64,000 bases of DNA from Maribacter sp. MMG018 (lineage in GTDB: Bacteria > Bacteroidota > Bacteroidia > Flavobacteriales > Flavobacteriaceae). The notes beneath the pieces are model-generated. The model made no database searches. It was not told the DNA's origin and was given only the letters and a program-made list of their open reading frames with translations. Within the stretch, counting starts at the first letter, position 1. Every line of letters begins with the position of its first letter. The stretch covers positions 1,178,001 through 1,242,000 of the forward strand of contig NZ_JAGJEC010000001.1 of NCBI RefSeq assembly GCF_018100785.1, in the 5' to 3' direction. Below are positions 62,448-64,000 of the stretch, one piece after another. A program made the translations under genes and the position numbers.

Positions 62448-63758
62448 ATGAATGCGATGAAGTATAAGTTAATAGGTCTATTGTTTTTTATCTTTTATTC
62501 GGGGTGGGCCCAGGTGGTGAAACCGATCGGTAAAGAAGAGGTGTTGGCCAAAGTGACAGAAAACAACAACACATTAAAAATTGCCCAACAAGAGGCCCTG
62601 GCGGCCAAGGGCGATTACAACCAGACCAATGCGGTGCTCTTACCTAATATTAGTGTTTCCCATACGGGTATTGCCACTACCAACCCCTTAATGGCCTTTG
62701 GTTCTAAATTGAACCAAGAAATTTTAACGGCGGCCGATTTTAACCCGGATCTTTTGAACGATCCCCGTCAGATCGAGGATTATGCCACCCGTGTTGAGGT
62801 GCAACAACCCTTGTTGAATTTCGACGGTATTTTTCAACGTAAGGCGGCCAAGGCAAAATGGACGGCTACCGAACTACAGTCGGAACGTATGCAAGATTAC
62901 TTGGTCTTGGAAGTGGAAAAAGCCTATATGCAATTGCAACTCGCCTATAAAACGGTAGAGGTGTTGGAGAAGGCCCTGGAAACGGCCCAAGAAAACAAGC
63001 GTATCGCCGATAACAGCTATGCACAGGGCTACCTGCAAAAATCGGATGTGCTGGCCGTACAAGTACGGGTTACCGAGATAGAGAACCAATTGCAATATGC
63101 CAAAAGCAATGTGCTGAACGCCAGTAACTATTTATCCGTATTAATGAACGATGATACCAACGGGGTGTTGAAGCCTACCGATTCCTTGGTTGTTTTTCAG
63201 GAAACGATACCCGAGGTAGACCTGTCGGAAAACAGAAAGGATATCAGGGCCATGAACGCCGCTACCGAAGCGTACCGGCAAATGCACAAAGCGGACCAAA
63301 TGGCTTTTCTGCCTAGGTTGAACGCCTTTGGTACCTACGAACTTCACGACGATAAGGCTTTTCAGGGCGATGCTAACGGATACCTCTTTGGTGCGGAACT
63401 GAAATGGAACCTTTTTGAGGGTAGCAAGCGTTTCGGAAAATCGCAAAAGAGCAAGGCGGAGTATAACAAGTCGAAACTGGAACTGGCCCAATACAAGTCG
63501 GAAAGCGAATTGGAGCTGAACAAGGCGAAACGGGGCTTGCAAGATGCCAAGAACAAACTGAAGCTTACCGAACTGGCCCTGCAGCAATCGCAAGAGTCGT
63601 TGCGTATTCGTACCAACAGGTTCGGGCAAGGTTTGGAAAAGACGACCGACCTGCTGATGGCCGAGACACAGTTCTCTCAAAAGCAACTGGAATATTACGC
63701 AACTATTTTTCAATACAACTACGCCTTGGCCTATGTTCAATTTTTAACGAAGGAATAA
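62448..63758 (+). CDS. TolC-family outer-membrane channel
   Basis: A 436-aa protein with signal peptide (MKYKLIGLLFFIFYSGWAQ after an optional three-residue extension; ATG 62457 would give a longer leader and is equally plausible). Two coiled-coil repeats, LKIAQQEALAAKGDYNQTN near 45-63 and YKSESELELNKAKRGLQDAK near 345-364, and beta-strand segments fit the TolC fold. It is the first gene of an operon continuing with a membrane-fusion protein, so it forms the outer part of an efflux system under the same control as cyd and sqr. It differs from the OprM-like protein at 21107. Confidence 0.9.
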   Translation: MNAMKYKLIGLLFFIFYSGWAQVVKPIGKEEVLAKVTENNNTLKIAQQEALAAKGDYNQTNAVLLPNISVSHTGIATTNPLMAFGSKLNQEILTAADFNPDLLNDPRQIEDYATRVEVQQPLLNFDGIFQRKAAKAKWTATELQSERMQDYLVLEVEKAYMQLQLAYKTVEVLEKALETAQENKRIADNSYAQGYLQKSDVLAVQVRVTEIENQLQYAKSNVLNASNYLSVLMNDDTNGVLKPTDSLVVFQETIPEVDLSENRKDIRAMNAATEAYRQMHKADQMAFLPRLNAFGTYELHDDKAFQGDANGYLFGAELKWNLFEGSKRFGKSQKSKAEYNKSKLELAQYKSESELELNKAKRGLQDAKNKLKLTELALQQSQESLRIRTNRFGQGLEKTTDLLMAETQFSQKQLEYYATIFQYNYALAYVQFLTKE

Positions 63759-63846
63759 AAGGTTTACGGCAACAGAAAAAAGGTTCAATTATAAATAACA
63801 ATCAGCCTTACGTAGAAACGGAAGGGACAAATAAAAAACGTTACAC

Positions 63847-64000
63847 ATGAAAAACAGAAAATATATACTCGCGGCGACCATTGGGGCAACCCTGTTTTTG
63901 GCCAGTTGTGGCAGTGAAGATAAAAAACCGATGGCCGACAATTCTCCGGCGGTCGCAGTGGAGGTACAAACCGTTGCCGAAGGTAACGACAATGCCTTTT
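63847..64000 (+). CDS. N-terminus of an HlyD/RND-type membrane-fusion lipoprotein (truncated by window)
   Basis: ATG 63847 begins a signal segment with lipobox LFLASC and mature start GSEDKKPMADNSPAVAVEVQ, typical of adaptors. The frame is open to the window edge at 51 codons. It is expected to connect the TolC-type channel with a pump encoded beyond the window. Confidence 0.8.
   Translation, partial: MKNRKYILAATIGATLFLASCGSEDKKPMADNSPAVAVEVQTVAEGNDNAF

Noticed and set aside
63141..63740. 199-codon minus-strand ORF
   Set aside because: It lies entirely inside the TolC-family gene in antisense; long antisense frames occur often in coding DNA of this composition.
1..64000. tRNA, rRNA, insertion sequence and CRISPR array
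   Set aside because: I looked for cloverleaf-like sequences, transposase motifs and regular repeats and saw none; this is reading by eye and small elements could be missed.

Overview
The window looks like chromosomal DNA of a marine polysaccharide-degrading Flavobacteriaceae member (phylum Bacteroidota, the Zobellia/Maribacter kind of lifestyle). The evidence is a SusC/SusD pair, several families of secreted glycoside hydrolases, a formylglycine-type sulfatase, AT-rich intergenic DNA, the absence of clear Shine-Dalgarno sequences, and promoter elements fitting the Bacteroidota TAnnTTTG consensus. I saw no rRNA, tRNA, insertion sequence, prophage or CRISPR array.

Layout. 2-6113 (+) is the 3' part of a carbohydrate locus: the end of an unidentified gene, two secreted DUF1680-superfamily (GH127-type) proteins and a galactose-mutarotase-like protein. 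6248-13670 (-) is a seven-gene operon encoding two ABC exporters (one GldA/GldF/GldG-like), a DUF4340 protein and a NEW3-domain membrane protein. 13739-16172 (-) carries a small heat-shock protein, a beta-barrel protein and a secreted two-domain protein. 16301-20704 (+) is a mutagenic-repair cassette (Y-family polymerase plus DnaE2-type polymerase) behind a striking double palindrome. 21107-27463 (-) is an RND tripartite efflux operon plus one small unknown gene.

27952-43074 is the main polysaccharide/glycoprotein utilisation locus: SusC, SusD, a divergent AraC-type regulator, an S9 dipeptidyl-peptidase, a LamG-GH146/GH127-type enzyme, a DUF5695-like protein and a pyrroline-2-carboxylate-reductase-like enzyme. 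Proline-directed peptidase, beta-L-arabinofuranosidase-type enzymes and a hydroxyproline-pathway enzyme together suggest that arabinosylated hydroxyproline-rich glycoprotein is the target (inference).

43145-48758 looks like one signalling/effector module: a membrane-anchored protein, a small lipoprotein, a TPR histidine kinase, a LuxR-like response regulator, then a 49-aa Cys/His peptide and an HsdR_N-type nuclease-like protein. An 18-bp palindromic core occurs before the 49-aa gene and again before a gene-free stretch. In both places it lies exactly 19 nt upstream of a perfect TAnnTTTG element. The second copy seems to drive a roughly 105-nt RNA ending in a terminator hairpin. 48774-54204 holds a secreted EEP-fold phosphoesterase/nuclease, an oxidoreductase-sulfatase pair, a DUF808 membrane protein and a methyltransferase.

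54494-64000 is a respiratory/redox region: cytochrome bd oxidase, an OmpW-type protein, a small cassette-like accessory segment (57.9-60.3 kb), a sulfide:quinone-oxidoreductase-like operon with a 47-aa membrane peptide and a DUF6132-like protein, and the start of a TolC/membrane-fusion efflux operon. The cydAB, sqr and tolC promoters share a GTAAC-N4-GTTRC palindrome centred 32-33 bp upstream of the -7 element, which suggests one regulator, perhaps of Crp/Fnr type, for all three.
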